NCBI GenBank assembly: GCA_947500825.1
Contig: CANMTR010000004.1
Coordinates: 186,001 to 250,000, forward strand
Source: an uncultured Paracoccaceae bacterium
GTDB taxonomy: Bacteria > Pseudomonadota > Alphaproteobacteria > Rhodobacterales > Rhodobacteraceae
Direction: 5' to 3'
Length of the DNA stretch: 64,000 nt
Under the pieces are notes generated by a model, which was given only the letters and a program-made list of their open reading frames with translations, made no database searches and had not been told where the DNA came from. The position numbers and the translations under genes are program-made. Numbering within the stretch: the first letter of the stretch is position 1; every line of letters begins with the position of its first letter. Positions 9,025 through 17,578 of this stretch are shown here, piece by piece.

Positions 9025-9804
9025 TCATTCCGGGCCGGAAACGTCCGGCGTGCGCCATCCCAGATGCTGGCCCCCGTCGACGCACAGAAGCTGCCCCGTC
9101 ACCGCCGGCGCGTCGAGGAAGTAGACCAGCGCCGCGACGATGTCCTCGGCGCCCGCCCCCCGGCCAAGGACGGTCGCCGCACGCTGGGCGGCGAAATGGG
9201 CATCGGACTGGCGCGCGCCCTGCAGGGTCGGCCCCGGCCCGATGGCATTCACGCGGATCGCGGGGGCCAACGCCTGCGCCGCGGTGCGGGTGAAGTCCCA
9301 GAGCCCCATCTTGGCGATGGTGTAGGTGGCGAAATGGGGCGTCGTCTTGCGCACCCGCTGGTCGACCATGTTGACGACGAGCGCCGTCGCGACGGGCTCT
9401 CCTCGCGCGTCCCGTCCGGCCTCGGGGGCCTGGAGGGCGAAGGACTGGGTCAGGAACACCGGCGCGCGCAGGTTCGACCCCACGTGCCGTTCCCAGCTCT
9501 CGGCCGTGATCGTTCCGATCTCGTCGCGTTCGAAGACCGAGGCGTTGTTGACCAGCACCGTGAGCGGCCCGCCCACGGCGTCTGCCGCGCGGGCGACCAG
9601 CGTGTCCGTGTCGCGGTTGTCGAGCAGGTCCGCGTGCACGGGGGCCGCCCGCGGTCCCATGGCGCGGATCTCGTCCGCGACCGCCCCGGCCGCGTCGCCG
9701 GAGGTGTTGTAATGCACCGCCACGTCGTATCCGCGCCGTCCCAGGCAGAGCGCCATGGCGCGGCCGAGCCGCGTGCCGCCGCCGGTGACCAGCGCCGCGC
9801 TCAC
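9025..9804 (-). CDS. SDR oxidoreductase, pteridine-reductase-like
   Basis: Short-chain dehydrogenase of 259 residues. The cofactor motif TGGGTRLG has Arg where classical SDRs have other residues, typical of pteridine reductase PTR1/FolM-like enzymes. NNAS (LVNNASVF), a YTIAK active-site Tyr-Lys pair and a PGPT/QLLCVDGGQH end are present. A role in reduced pteridine (folate or monapterin) recycling is inferred from the motif only. The start is GTG at 9804, overlapping the antiporter stop by 4 nt (9801-9804). It is last in a five-gene minus-strand operon. Confidence 0.82.
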   Translation of the reverse strand: MSAALVTGGGTRLGRAMALCLGRRGYDVAVHYNTSGDAAGAVADEIRAMGPRAAPVHADLLDNRDTDTLVARAADAVGGPLTVLVNNASVFERDEIGTITAESWERHVGSNLRAPVFLTQSFALQAPEAGRDARGEPVATALVVNMVDQRVRKTTPHFATYTIAKMGLWDFTRTAAQALAPAIRVNAIGPGPTLQGARQSDAHFAAQRAATVLGRGAGAEDIVAALVYFLDAPAVTGQLLCVDGGQHLGWRTPDVSGPE

Positions 9805-10733
9805 GACACGACCACGACCCAGAGATACGCGCCGTAGGCCGCGCAGAAGGCGGCGCCGACCGGCCGGGTCATCGGCAGCGAGGTGAAGACGAACGGCACC
9901 AGGAGCAGCGACGATGCCGCCATCACCCACAGGTCCACCCGCAGGAACGAGTCCGCCACGGGGATCTCGCCCACGAGCGCCGCGATCCCGATGATCGCGA
10001 GCAGGTTGAACATGTTCGATCCCAGCACGTTGCCCAGTGCCACGTCGGCCTGCCGCTTCGCCGCCGCGGCCATGGTGGTCGCCAGCTCGGGCAGCGAGGT
10101 GCCGATCGCGACCATGGTCAACCCGATCACCGAATCCGACACGCCCATGCTCTGGGCGATCTGCTTGGCGTTGGCGATCAGCACATTGGCCCCGATGGGA
10201 AGCCCCACCAGCCCGACCGCGAGGAACGCGAGAATGCGCCACCAGCGCATCTGGGGATCGGCCCCCTCGACCTCCTCGACGGGCGCGCGCGTTTTCAGCC
10301 CCTCGCGGAACTGCTCCGCCAGGATCACCGCCAGCACCGCCAGCATCACCAGGGCCGAGACGGTCCCGAACGGCCCCGCGAAGGCCAGCCCGATGAACAG
10401 GGCCGTCGCGGCCAGCATCACGACGTAGCTCTTGGACGTGCCCGTCCCTTTCGTCGCCAGGCCGAAGATCAGCGCCGGCAGGCCCAGGACCGCGAGCACG
10501 TTGGCGATGTTCGACCCCACGACGTTGCCCAGCGCGATCCCCGGCGCGTCTTCCAGGACCGCGTCGACCGAGATCAGGAGCTCGGGCGCCGACGTCCCGA
10601 AGGCGACGATGGTCAGCCCCACGATGAGCGGCGGCAGGCCCAGGCGCAGCGCGACGTTCACGGCCCCCTTCACCAGGAGGTCTCCGGCGACCAGCAGGAT
10701 CGCCAGGCCCAGCGCCGCCAGCGCCCAGGTCAA
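9801..10733 (-). CDS. Calcium/sodium antiporter (CaCA family, YrbG-like)
   Basis: Inner-membrane cation antiporter of 310 residues with about ten membrane segments in two inverted halves. Each half has its alpha-repeat: GTSAPELLIS with GNVVGSNIANV, and GTSLPELATT with GNVLGSNMFNL. I place the start at TTG 10733, which overlaps the stop of the small zinc-ribbon gene (TTGA, 10730-10733) and gives a normal N-terminus (LTWALAALGLAILLVAGDLLVKGA). The in-frame ATGs at 10955 and 10796 would make the protein run through that gene. Confidence 0.88.
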   Translation of the reverse strand: MTWALAALGLAILLVAGDLLVKGAVNVALRLGLPPLIVGLTIVAFGTSAPELLISVDAVLEDAPGIALGNVVGSNIANVLAVLGLPALIFGLATKGTGTSKSYVVMLAATALFIGLAFAGPFGTVSALVMLAVLAVILAEQFREGLKTRAPVEEVEGADPQMRWWRILAFLAVGLVGLPIGANVLIANAKQIAQSMGVSDSVIGLTMVAIGTSLPELATTMAAAAKRQADVALGNVLGSNMFNLLAIIGIAALVGEIPVADSFLRVDLWVMAASSLLLVPFVFTSLPMTRPVGAAFCAAYGAYLWVVVVS

Positions 10734-10894
10734 GAGCGCCCCCCGCCGCAGGAGCAGGGCCCCCTGCCGATCCGGTAGCGCCCGCAGGCGGGACATTTCA
10801 TCGACTGCATCTTCGCCTGGCCTGGAAACCTCAGCTTTCCGAAGATCGCCATGAGCACCATGAAGGCGAGAAAGAGCGTCGCGACCTTGATCAA
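10730..10894 (-). CDS. Small membrane-anchored zinc-ribbon protein (54 residues)
   Basis: Not a shadow ORF. The 54-residue product has an N-terminal hydrophobic helix (VATLFLAFMVLMAIFG) and a C-terminal ribbon CPACGRYRIGRGPCSCGGG with four cysteines (CxxC...CxC), which could bind zinc. The TTG start at 10894 overlaps the S49 peptidase stop (TTGA 10891-10894), and its TGA overlaps the antiporter TTG start in the same way. It is thus coupled on both sides. I recall similar short proteins at this place in related genomes but cannot verify this. The role is unknown; a link to the neighbouring peptidase or antiporter is a guess. Confidence 0.75.
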   Translation of the reverse strand: MIKVATLFLAFMVLMAIFGKLRFPGQAKMQSMKCPACGRYRIGRGPCSCGGGRS

Positions 10895-11691
10895 GACAGG
10901 TCGAACCGGGCGTGGTGAGCGCGGTCCTCGATCCCGGCCAGCGCGCTTTCCGCAAGCCCCGCGCCGAATCGCGACAGGAACGGCCGGCGTTGCTTGTAGG
11001 CGACGAAGCGGACGTTCTCGCCGAACCGCGCCCGCATCACCGGCACCATGTGGCCGAGCTGGTCGATCAGGCCCATCTCGCGGGCCCGCTCGCCCACCCA
11101 GATCTCGCCGGTGAAGAGCCGGGGATCCTCCGCGAGCCGCGTGCCGCGCCGGGCGCGCACCTGCGCCTTGAAGGCGTCGTGGATCTGGCCCTGCAATTCC
11201 TTGAGGCGGGCGACGTCCTCCTCCTGTTCGGGGCGGAACGGGTCGAGCATGCTCTTCGATTCGCCGGCGGTGTAGACGCGCCGCTCGATCCCGTAGCGGG
11301 AGATGAACTTGTTGAGCCCGAATCCGGCGGATATCACGCCGATCGAGCCGACGATGGAGTTGGGATCGGCGTATATCTCGTCGGCGGCCGTCGCCAGCCA
11401 GTAGCCGCCCGACGCGGCCACGTCCTCGACGAAGGCCACCACCGGCACGCCCTTCTCCTCCGACAGGCGCCGGATCCGCGCCGCGATCAGCGACGACTGC
11501 ACGGGCGACCCGCCCGGCGAGTTCAGCAGGAGGGCCACCGCCTTGGGCTTGCCGCGGCGGAACGCCTTCTCGATCAAGGGCGCGAGGGTGGCGTCGTTGA
11601 GCCGTCCCGGCGATCCGCTGGCGATCACGCCCTGCAGGCGCAGCACCGACACGACCGGGCCCTTCTTGAGGAGGGGGAGACGAGGTATCAT
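10891..11691 (-). CDS. S49-family signal-peptide-peptidase-like serine protease (SohB/short SppA)
   Basis: Membrane-associated Ser-Lys peptidase of 266 residues, the short single-domain form. The SPGGSPVQS loop, the nucleophile in DVAASGGYWLA and the general-base Lys in ESKSMLDPF are visible, with NSIVGSIGVI between. I use ATG 11691 (MIPRLPLLKKGPVV); an upstream start at 11727 adds residues without family character. It is first in the operon peptidase - zinc-ribbon - antiporter - PTR1-like gene. Substrates are probably membrane or signal peptides, by family. Confidence 0.9.
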   Translation of the reverse strand: MIPRLPLLKKGPVVSVLRLQGVIASGSPGRLNDATLAPLIEKAFRRGKPKAVALLLNSPGGSPVQSSLIAARIRRLSEEKGVPVVAFVEDVAASGGYWLATAADEIYADPNSIVGSIGVISAGFGLNKFISRYGIERRVYTAGESKSMLDPFRPEQEEDVARLKELQGQIHDAFKAQVRARRGTRLAEDPRLFTGEIWVGERAREMGLIDQLGHMVPVMRARFGENVRFVAYKQRRPFLSRFGAGLAESALAGIEDRAHHARFDLS

Positions 11692-11921
11692 GCCCTGTGA
11701 TCTAGTCTCGCCCGCCCCGGGGGCCAAGGGCGGAATGCAGCCCCCTCGACAGCTCCCTTGCCCGTGGCCGACGTCGCGCCGCGCTTCGGTGCGTCTCGCG
11801 AGTACGCCGGCCCCACGGTCCCTCCCGTGCGGGGGGCGGAAATCGGGGTGTCGGCGGCCCGTCGATGGCGTAGGGTCCGTCCCGTGCCACGGACGATCCC
11901 CCCTTTCCCGCCGGTCGGCCC

Positions 11922-12824
11922 ATGACGCTCCTTCTGACCGTCTGGCCGATCTTCGCGCTGATCTGCGCGGGGTTCGCGCTCGCCCGCGCCGGCTTTCCCG
12001 ACCCCGGGTTCTGGCCGGCGGCGGAGCGGCTGAACTACGTCCTGCTGTTTCCCGCGCTCCTGGCGTCCAGCCTCGCGGACGCGCCGCTGGACGACCCGGC
12101 GATCCTGCGGGTGGGGGGCGCGGCCGTGGGGACCATCCTGCTGGCCGCCGTCGCGGCGCGGGGCCTGCGCGCCCTGCGCCCGGCGCCGCCGGCGCGCTAC
12201 GGCCCGCTCCTGCAGGGGGCGATCCGCTTCAACACCTATCTGGGCCTCGCCGTCACGGGCAGCCTCCTCGGCCCGCAGGGCGTGGCGCGGGCGGCGGTCC
12301 TGCTGGCCGTGGCGGTGCCGCTGGTCAATGTCCTGTCGGTCCTGGCCCTTACAGGCTCCGACGCGCGGCGGGGCCCGGCGGCCCTCCTGCGCCCCATCGT
12401 GACCAACCCCCTGATCCTGGGATGCGCGGCGGGGATCGCCCTCGCCCTCACGGGCGTGGGGCTACCCTTCGGCACCGGGCGCTTCCTCGACCTGGTGGCG
12501 CAGGCCAGCCTGCCGCTGGGCCTTTTCTGCGTCGGCGCCGCGCTGCGCCCCCGCGCCCTGAGGGCCGAGATCGGCACCCTCGCCGCGATCTGCGCCCTGC
12601 GGCTTCTCGCCATGCCGGCGCTGGCGGTGGCCGTCACCGCCGCCTTCGGGCTGGGCCGGGACGAGGCGCTTCTCGTGGTGATCTTCGCGGCCATCCCCAC
12701 CGCGACCACCGCCTACGTGCTGACGCAGCAGCTGGGCGGCGACGGCCGGCTCATGGCCGGCATCGTCACCGCCCAGACGCTGGCCTCGGCGGCGACGATC
12801 CCCCTCGTCCTGGCGCTCCTCTAG
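11922..12824 (+). CDS. AEC-family transporter (auxin efflux carrier type)
   Basis: Integral membrane protein of 300 residues with about ten segments, in two halves of the AEC/BASS kind. FARAGF-like and [15 protein letters not shown] stretches lie in the first half, and [28 protein letters not shown] near the C-terminus is characteristic of bacterial AEC (MdcF-like) carriers. The substrate is unknown; organic acids such as malonate or malate are carried by some members. It converges on the ABC permease, and the two coding regions overlap by 4 nt (CTAG, 12821-12824). Confidence 0.85.
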   Translation: MTLLLTVWPIFALICAGFALARAGFPDPGFWPAAERLNYVLLFPALLASSLADAPLDDPAILRVGGAAVGTILLAAVAARGLRALRPAPPARYGPLLQGAIRFNTYLGLAVTGSLLGPQGVARAAVLLAVAVPLVNVLSVLALTGSDARRGPAALLRPIVTNPLILGCAAGIALALTGVGLPFGTGRFLDLVAQASLPLGLFCVGAALRPRALRAEIGTLAAICALRLLAMPALAVAVTAAFGLGRDEALLVVIFAAIPTATTAYVLTQQLGGDGRLMAGIVTAQTLASAATIPLVLALL

Positions 12825-13582
12825 TCGCGCAGGCGCCATCCGGTGCGGAAGATCCAGCCGACGATGGCCATGCAGATCAGGGTGAAGGCGAGGATCGCCA
12901 GCAGGCTCCAGCCGATGGGCACGTCCGCCAGCCCGTAGAACGACCAGCGGAACCCCGACACCAGGTAGACCACCGGGTTGAACAGGCTCACCGTCTGCCA
13001 CAGGGGCGGCAGCATCGAGGCGGAGTAGAACGCGCCGCCGAGGAAGATCAGCGGCTGCACCAGCAGAAGCGGCACGAGCTGGAGCTGCTCGAAGTTCTGC
13101 GCCCAGATCCCGATGATGAACCCGAACAGCGAGAAGCTCAGGCAGGTCAGGACCAGGAACACCAGCATCCAGACCGGGTGCTGGAGCGTGATGTCCACGA
13201 AGAAGAAAGCCGTGATCAGGATGATCAGCCCGATGGCGAGGGACTTGGTCGCCGCCGCCAGCACGTATCCGGCCGTGATCTCCAGGAACGAGGCCGGCGC
13301 CGACAGGTGCTCGTAGATCGAGCCGATGAACTTGGGGAAGTAGATCCCGAACGACGCGTTGGAGATCGATTGCGTGATCACGGACAGCATGATCAGCCCC
13401 GGCACGATGAACGCGCCGTAGCTCACCCCCTCCACCTCGTCGATCCGGCTGCCGATGGCGGCGCCGAACACCACGAAGTAGAGCGAGGTCGAGATCACCG
13501 GCGATATGATGGATTGCAGCAGCGTGCGGAAGGTCCGCGCCATCTCGAAGCGGTAGATGGCGAGGATGGCGTAGAGGTTCAT
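12821..13582 (-). CDS. ABC-2 type transporter permease (YadH-like)
   Basis: Inner-membrane permease of 253 residues with six predicted segments, starting [20 protein letters not shown] and carrying the ABC-2 family pattern [20 protein letters not shown]...[10 protein letters not shown] and [13 protein letters not shown]. It lies 37 nt downstream of its ATPase partner and is probably co-transcribed with it. Like E. coli YadGH, the exported substrate is not known. Confidence 0.88.
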   Translation of the reverse strand: MNLYAILAIYRFEMARTFRTLLQSIISPVISTSLYFVVFGAAIGSRIDEVEGVSYGAFIVPGLIMLSVITQSISNASFGIYFPKFIGSIYEHLSAPASFLEITAGYVLAAATKSLAIGLIILITAFFFVDITLQHPVWMLVFLVLTCLSFSLFGFIIGIWAQNFEQLQLVPLLLVQPLIFLGGAFYSASMLPPLWQTVSLFNPVVYLVSGFRWSFYGLADVPIGWSLLAILAFTLICMAIVGWIFRTGWRLRD

Positions 13583-13619
13583 CGGGGTCTCTCCGTCGGG
13601 CAGGGCAGGGGCTCGGGTA

Positions 13620-14546
13620 TCACGCGGCGTCCTCGCCCACGAGGTCGACGAAGATGTCCTCCAGCGAGGATTGCTCGGTGCGTACGTCCCGCGCCCTGAG
13701 CCCCCGCTCGGCCAGGGCGTTCAGGAGCCGGGTGATGCCCGTCCCATCGCCGGTCGTGTCGTAGGTGTAGGTCAGCTCCGAGCCGTCCCGCGACAGGGTC
13801 AGGTCGTAGTCCTCCAGCCCCTCGGGCACCCGTTCCGCGGGCTCCATCAGCTCGATCACGAACAGCTTGCGGCCCAGCTCGCGCATCAACGCCGCCTTGT
13901 CGCGCACCAGCCGGATCTCGCCGTCCGAGATGATGCCGATCCGGTCGGCCATCGCCTCCGCCTCCTCGATGTAGTGGGTGGTCAGGATGATGGTCACGCC
14001 GTGCCGCTTGAGCTCGGCCACCGTCTCCCACATCTCCTTTCTCAGGCCCACGTCCACGCCGGCGGTCGGCTCGTCGAGGAACAGGACCTTGGGCTCGTGG
14101 GCCAGCGCCTTGGCGATCAGCACCCGCCGCTTCATGCCGCCCGACAGCTCCCGCACCTGGGCGTCGCGCTTGTCCCACAGCGACAGCTGCCGCAGGATGC
14201 GCTCCAGGTAGGCGTCGTCGCGCCCCTTGCCGAAGAGCCCGCGCGAGAAGCGCACGGTGTTCATCACCCGCTCGAACGGCTCCAGGTTGATCTCCTGGGG
14301 CACCAGCCCGATCTGGGCGCGGGCCGCGCGGTAGTCGGTCACGTTGTCGTGGCCTCCCACCAGGACCTTGCCGCTCGTGATCGAGGCGATGCCGCAGATG
14401 CACGAGATCAGCGTCGTCTTTCCCGCCCCGTTGGGGCCGAGGAGCGCCAGGATCTCGCCCTCCTCGATGGCCAGGTCCACTTCGCGCAGGGCGTGGATCC
14501 CCTCGTAGCGCTTGCTCAGCTTCTCCACGGACACGATCGCGGACAT
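13620..14546 (-). CDS. ABC transporter ATP-binding protein (YadG-like)
   Basis: ATPase of 308 residues for the adjacent ABC-2 permease. Walker A GPNGAGKT lies at residues 37-44, with the Q-loop VPQE, signature LSGGMKRR, Walker [13 protein letters not shown] and the switch His in TTHYIEEAE. The C-terminal 80 residues form the extension seen in exporter ATPases. The start ATG at 14546 is divergent from the flavoprotein gene, with about 100 nt between for both promoters. Confidence 0.92.
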   Translation of the reverse strand: MSAIVSVEKLSKRYEGIHALREVDLAIEEGEILALLGPNGAGKTTLISCICGIASITSGKVLVGGHDNVTDYRAARAQIGLVPQEINLEPFERVMNTVRFSRGLFGKGRDDAYLERILRQLSLWDKRDAQVRELSGGMKRRVLIAKALAHEPKVLFLDEPTAGVDVGLRKEMWETVAELKRHGVTIILTTHYIEEAEAMADRIGIISDGEIRLVRDKAALMRELGRKLFVIELMEPAERVPEGLEDYDLTLSRDGSELTYTYDTTGDGTGITRLLNALAERGLRARDVRTEQSSLEDIFVDLVGEDAA

Positions 14547-14647
14547 GGGGTTCCTTCCTCTCGGCGGCGGCGAAATGTGGCAGATGGACCGCCCGCGCCG
14601 GGCGGCAAGTGGTTGCGCCCGCGCCTGCCTGCCCTATCCCCCATCCC

Positions 14648-15784
14648 ATGGAGACTGTCGATGCCCTCGTGATCGGTGCCGGCCCCGCCGGCCTGATGGC
14701 GGCCGAGACCCTGGGCCGCGCGGGCCGCTCGGTCCTCGTGGCCGACCGGATGCCCTCGCCCGCGCGCAAGTTCCTGATGGCGGGCAAGTCCGGGCTGAAC
14801 CTGACGAAGGTGGAGGACGCCCGGACATTCCGCGCCGCCTACGACTGTCCCGCGCTCGCCCCGATGCTGGACGCCTTCGGCCCCCGCGAGGTCATGGAGT
14901 GGGCCGAAACGCTGGGCCAGCCGCTCTTCACCGGCTCCACGGGCCGGGTCTTTCCCAGGGCCATGAAGGCCTCGCCGCTCCTGCGCGCCTGGCTCGCGCG
15001 GCTCGACGGCTGCGGCGTGCGCCTGCGGCCCCGGTGGGACTGGGCGGGCGGCACCGCGTTTTCCACTCCCGATGGCCCGGTGGAGGTGTCCGCGCGCACC
15101 ACGATCCTGGCCATGGGCGGGGCGTCGTGGTCGCGGCTGGGATCGGACGGGCGCTGGGCGGGCCGCCTCGCGGGCCAAGGCGTCCCGGTCACGCCCTTCG
15201 CGCCCGCGAACGCGGGGCTCGACGTGGCCTGGTCCGACCACATGGCCCCCCATTTCGGCGCCCCGGTGAAGAACGCGGCGCTCGTCGTGGACGGCCGCGC
15301 GCGCCGCGGCGAGTTCGTGATCTCGCGCCGCGGCCTCGAGGGGGGCGGCCTCTACGCCGTCTCCAGGGCGCTGCGCCGGGGCGCGACGCTGGCCATCGAC
15401 CTCAAGCCCGATCTCGACGAGGCCACGGTCTCGCGCCGCCTCGCCGCCGCGAAGGGCTCCACCGCGAACCGCCTGCGCAAGGCCCTGCGCCTCGACCCGG
15501 CCGCCATCGCCCTGCTGATGGAGTTCGCCCGGCCGCTGCCTCCCGACCCGGCGCCGCTGGTCAAGCGGCTTGCCGTGTCCCACCGGGGCCTGCGCCCGCT
15601 GGACGAGGCCATCTCCACCGCCGGCGGCCTGTCGTGGGAGGCCCTCGACGGAAACCTCATGCTGAAGGACCGCCCCGGCACCTTCGCCTGCGGCGAGATG
15701 CTCGACTGGGAGGCGCCCACGGGCGGCTACCTCATGACCGCGTGCCTTGCCACCGGCGCCTGGGCGGGCCGGGCCGCGATGTGA
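14648..15784 (+). CDS. FAD-dependent oxidoreductase, TIGR03862/BaiN-like
   Basis: Flavoprotein of 378 residues. A dinucleotide fold VIGAGPAGLMAAETLGRAG is at the N-terminus, then the family signature ARKFLMAGKSGLNLTK and a C-terminal FAD loop (TFACGEMLDWEAPTGGYLMTACLATG). This belongs to the HI0933/BaiN-like group, subfamily TIGR03862. The physiological reaction is unknown. The ATG at 14648 (METVDALVIG) is chosen over 14609, since it starts directly at the FAD fold. Confidence 0.85.
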   Translation: METVDALVIGAGPAGLMAAETLGRAGRSVLVADRMPSPARKFLMAGKSGLNLTKVEDARTFRAAYDCPALAPMLDAFGPREVMEWAETLGQPLFTGSTGRVFPRAMKASPLLRAWLARLDGCGVRLRPRWDWAGGTAFSTPDGPVEVSARTTILAMGGASWSRLGSDGRWAGRLAGQGVPVTPFAPANAGLDVAWSDHMAPHFGAPVKNAALVVDGRARRGEFVISRRGLEGGGLYAVSRALRRGATLAIDLKPDLDEATVSRRLAAAKGSTANRLRKALRLDPAAIALLMEFARPLPPDPAPLVKRLAVSHRGLRPLDEAISTAGGLSWEALDGNLMLKDRPGTFACGEMLDWEAPTGGYLMTACLATGAWAGRAAM

Positions 15785-15839
15785 ACAGGGCCGAGGCCAC
15801 CGGCCGCGCGGCGAGGGGACGCTCTCGATCAAAGCTCGA

Positions 15840-15950
15840 TCAGGGCTCGATCAGGGCGCGGGGCAGGAGGCCGGGATAGGTTTCCGCCCACGCGGCCACG
15901 TGGATGCGCGCGATCATGCCGGCGTCTTCCGGCCGGGCGGGGCGGATCAC
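15840..15950 (-). pseudogene. Truncated GNAT-type acetyltransferase remnant (36 residues)
   Basis: A GTG start at 15950, overlapping the mscS stop (GTGA, 15947-15950), opens a 36-residue frame reading [17 protein letters not shown]...[11 protein letters not shown]. That is the typical beginning of a GNAT N-acetyltransferase, which is normally about 150 residues. The frame stops at 15840, with the flavoprotein gene ending only 55 nt further. The acetyl-CoA-binding part is missing, so this is a deletion remnant. A direct 11-bp repeat (15834-15844 and 15845-15855) lies at the break. Confidence 0.7.
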
Positions 15951-17260
15951 GCCTCGTCCTGCGGGCCGCCGTTCAGGACCCGCACCTCGCGCTGGGGGAA
16001 CGGGATCGAGATGCCGTTGTCGCGGAACGCATCCCACAGGGCCAGGTAGACGTTGCCGCGGATATTCGTGAGCCCGCCCGTGGGGTCGGTGATCCAGAAC
16101 CGCAGGATATAGTCGACCGAGGAATTGCCGAAGCCCACGATGTGGCAGACGGGCTTGCGGTCCTCCAGCACCCGGTCGACCGCCAGCGCGGCCTCCACCG
16201 CGATGCGGCGCACCAGGTGCGGGTCGTCCCCGTAGGCGCATCCGAAGAACACGTCGAGCCGCACGAAGTGGTTGGAATGGCTCCAGTTCACCACCTGACC
16301 GGTGATGAGGTCCTCGTTGGGGATCAGGTATTCCTTGCCGTCGCGCGTGGTGATCGAGGCGTAGCGCGCACCCAGCGTGTTGATCCAGCCGAAGGTCTCG
16401 CCCAGGCTGATCACGTCCCCGGGCTTGATCGACTTGTCGAGCAGGATGATCACCCCCGAGACGAGGTTCGACACCACCTTCTGCAGGCCGAAGCCCAGGC
16501 CGACGCCGATCGCGCCCGACAGCACCGCGAGGCCCGTCAGGTCCACGCCCACCGCCTTGAGGCCCGCGAAGAGCGCGATCCCGTAGAGCAGGATCTGCAG
16601 CACCTTGACCAGGAGCACCCGCAGCGAGGGCGAGATGTCCTCCGACCGGCGGATCCGGTCCGAGCCCGCGTGGGACAGGAACCGCGCCGCCACGAAGAAC
16701 AGCGTCACCAGCAGCACCGCCTTCAGGAGCGTGAGCAGCGTCAGGCGCACGCTTCCCAGGGTCAGGCCGATCTCGTCCAGCGCGCCCGCGACCTCGTCCG
16801 TCACCCCGAAGATCAGCAGGGTGACGTAGATCCACAGCGCCCAGCGCACCACGGGCCTGAGCGCGGGGTTGCGTACCAGCCGCGCGGCCAGGACCACGCT
16901 CAGCCAGGCCGTCGCCAGCGTCGCCACCAGGTCGAGGATGACGCTGCCCGCGGGGCCGGGCGTCGCCGCCCGCGCCAGCAGCGCCGCCGCCCACATCAGG
17001 GCGGCGAAGAACAGCAGCGTCAGCCGCCTTTGCACCACGAGGAGCGTACGGACACGCCACAGGGGCCAGTCGCGCCCCTTCATCCAGTCCCGCATCCGGG
17101 GCCGGGCCGAGCGGCCGAGGAACATCGCCATCGCGACCGCGGCCAGCACGGCCGTGATCTGCCACAGCCGCGAGGGCAGCAGCATGGCCTCCGCCTGGTG
17201 GCGCACCAGGGTCCAGACCCGGTCGAGGGTTTCGAGGATCGCGGCGAGCTCCGTTTCCAT
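15947..17260 (-). CDS. Mechanosensitive ion channel, MscS family
   Basis: Inner-membrane channel of 437 residues that releases solutes on hypo-osmotic shock. About six membrane segments come first (residues 30-240). The pore-lining segment and beta domain follow: [47 protein letters not shown] is a near-canonical MscS pore/TM3 region (about residues 220-270). [11 protein letters not shown] near the C-terminus is also typical. The stop overlaps a truncated GNAT frame. It is divergent from leuC across about 320 nt. Confidence 0.92.
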   Translation of the reverse strand: METELAAILETLDRVWTLVRHQAEAMLLPSRLWQITAVLAAVAMAMFLGRSARPRMRDWMKGRDWPLWRVRTLLVVQRRLTLLFFAALMWAAALLARAATPGPAGSVILDLVATLATAWLSVVLAARLVRNPALRPVVRWALWIYVTLLIFGVTDEVAGALDEIGLTLGSVRLTLLTLLKAVLLVTLFFVAARFLSHAGSDRIRRSEDISPSLRVLLVKVLQILLYGIALFAGLKAVGVDLTGLAVLSGAIGVGLGFGLQKVVSNLVSGVIILLDKSIKPGDVISLGETFGWINTLGARYASITTRDGKEYLIPNEDLITGQVVNWSHSNHFVRLDVFFGCAYGDDPHLVRRIAVEAALAVDRVLEDRKPVCHIVGFGNSSVDYILRFWITDPTGGLTNIRGNVYLALWDAFRDNGISIPFPQREVRVLNGGPQDEA

Positions 17261-17578
17261 CGCCGGACGATGCGGCCCCGCGCGGCGCGGAGCAAGCCCG
17301 GCGCGCTCGCGCGGCCGCGACCGGGGCCCCCGTGCGTTTGCCCCCGTGCGTTTGTCCCCGTGCGTTTGCCCCCGTGCTTCTGCCGCTGTGCGTTTACCGT
17401 TGAAACGCCGCTCGCGGAGGCCTATCCGATACCGTCATGGAACCGCTGTTCGATATCGGCGACCGCGCCCGCCTGCCATGGCGCTTTCACTACGCCCGGC
17501 TGGGGATCCTCGCCCGACTCTGACCGCGCGACGCGAAGACCCACGCCCGATCCGCAGGACAGACGAAGGAACGCCGCC
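17261..17578. other. Intergenic region between mscS and leuC
   Basis: 318 nt separating divergent mscS and leuC; it must hold both promoters. It contains a five-copy 14-bp tandem repeat (listed separately) and a possible 28-codon ORF at 17437-17523 starting [19 protein letters not shown], ending 55 nt before leuC. That peptide has five Leu, none in a run, so I do not call it a leucine attenuator. No riboswitch recognised. Confidence 0.5.
17327..17396. repeat. Five-copy 14-bp tandem repeat upstream of leuC
   Basis: Unit CCCCCGTGCGTTTG. Copies 1 and 2 (17327-17340, 17341-17354) are identical, copy 3 (17355-17368) has one change, copy 4 (17369-17382) two, and copy 5 (17383-17396) several. There are no spacers, so this is not CRISPR. 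A unit of 14 bp cannot be read as a peptide repeat. It may be slippage-prone or bind a protein in the mscS/leuC promoter region. Confidence 0.85.

Noticed and set aside
9801-10955. 384-residue form of the calcium antiporter
   Set aside because: The first 74 residues would be out-of-frame reading of the zinc-ribbon gene and of the peptidase 3' end, and the family N-terminus begins at TTG 10733.
17327-17396. CRISPR-like array before leuC
   Set aside because: The 14-bp units directly abut without spacers, and no cas genes are in the window.
17437-17523. Leucine attenuator leader peptide before leuC
   Set aside because: The 28-codon frame has five scattered Leu and no Leu run; no clear terminator/antiterminator pair follows it.
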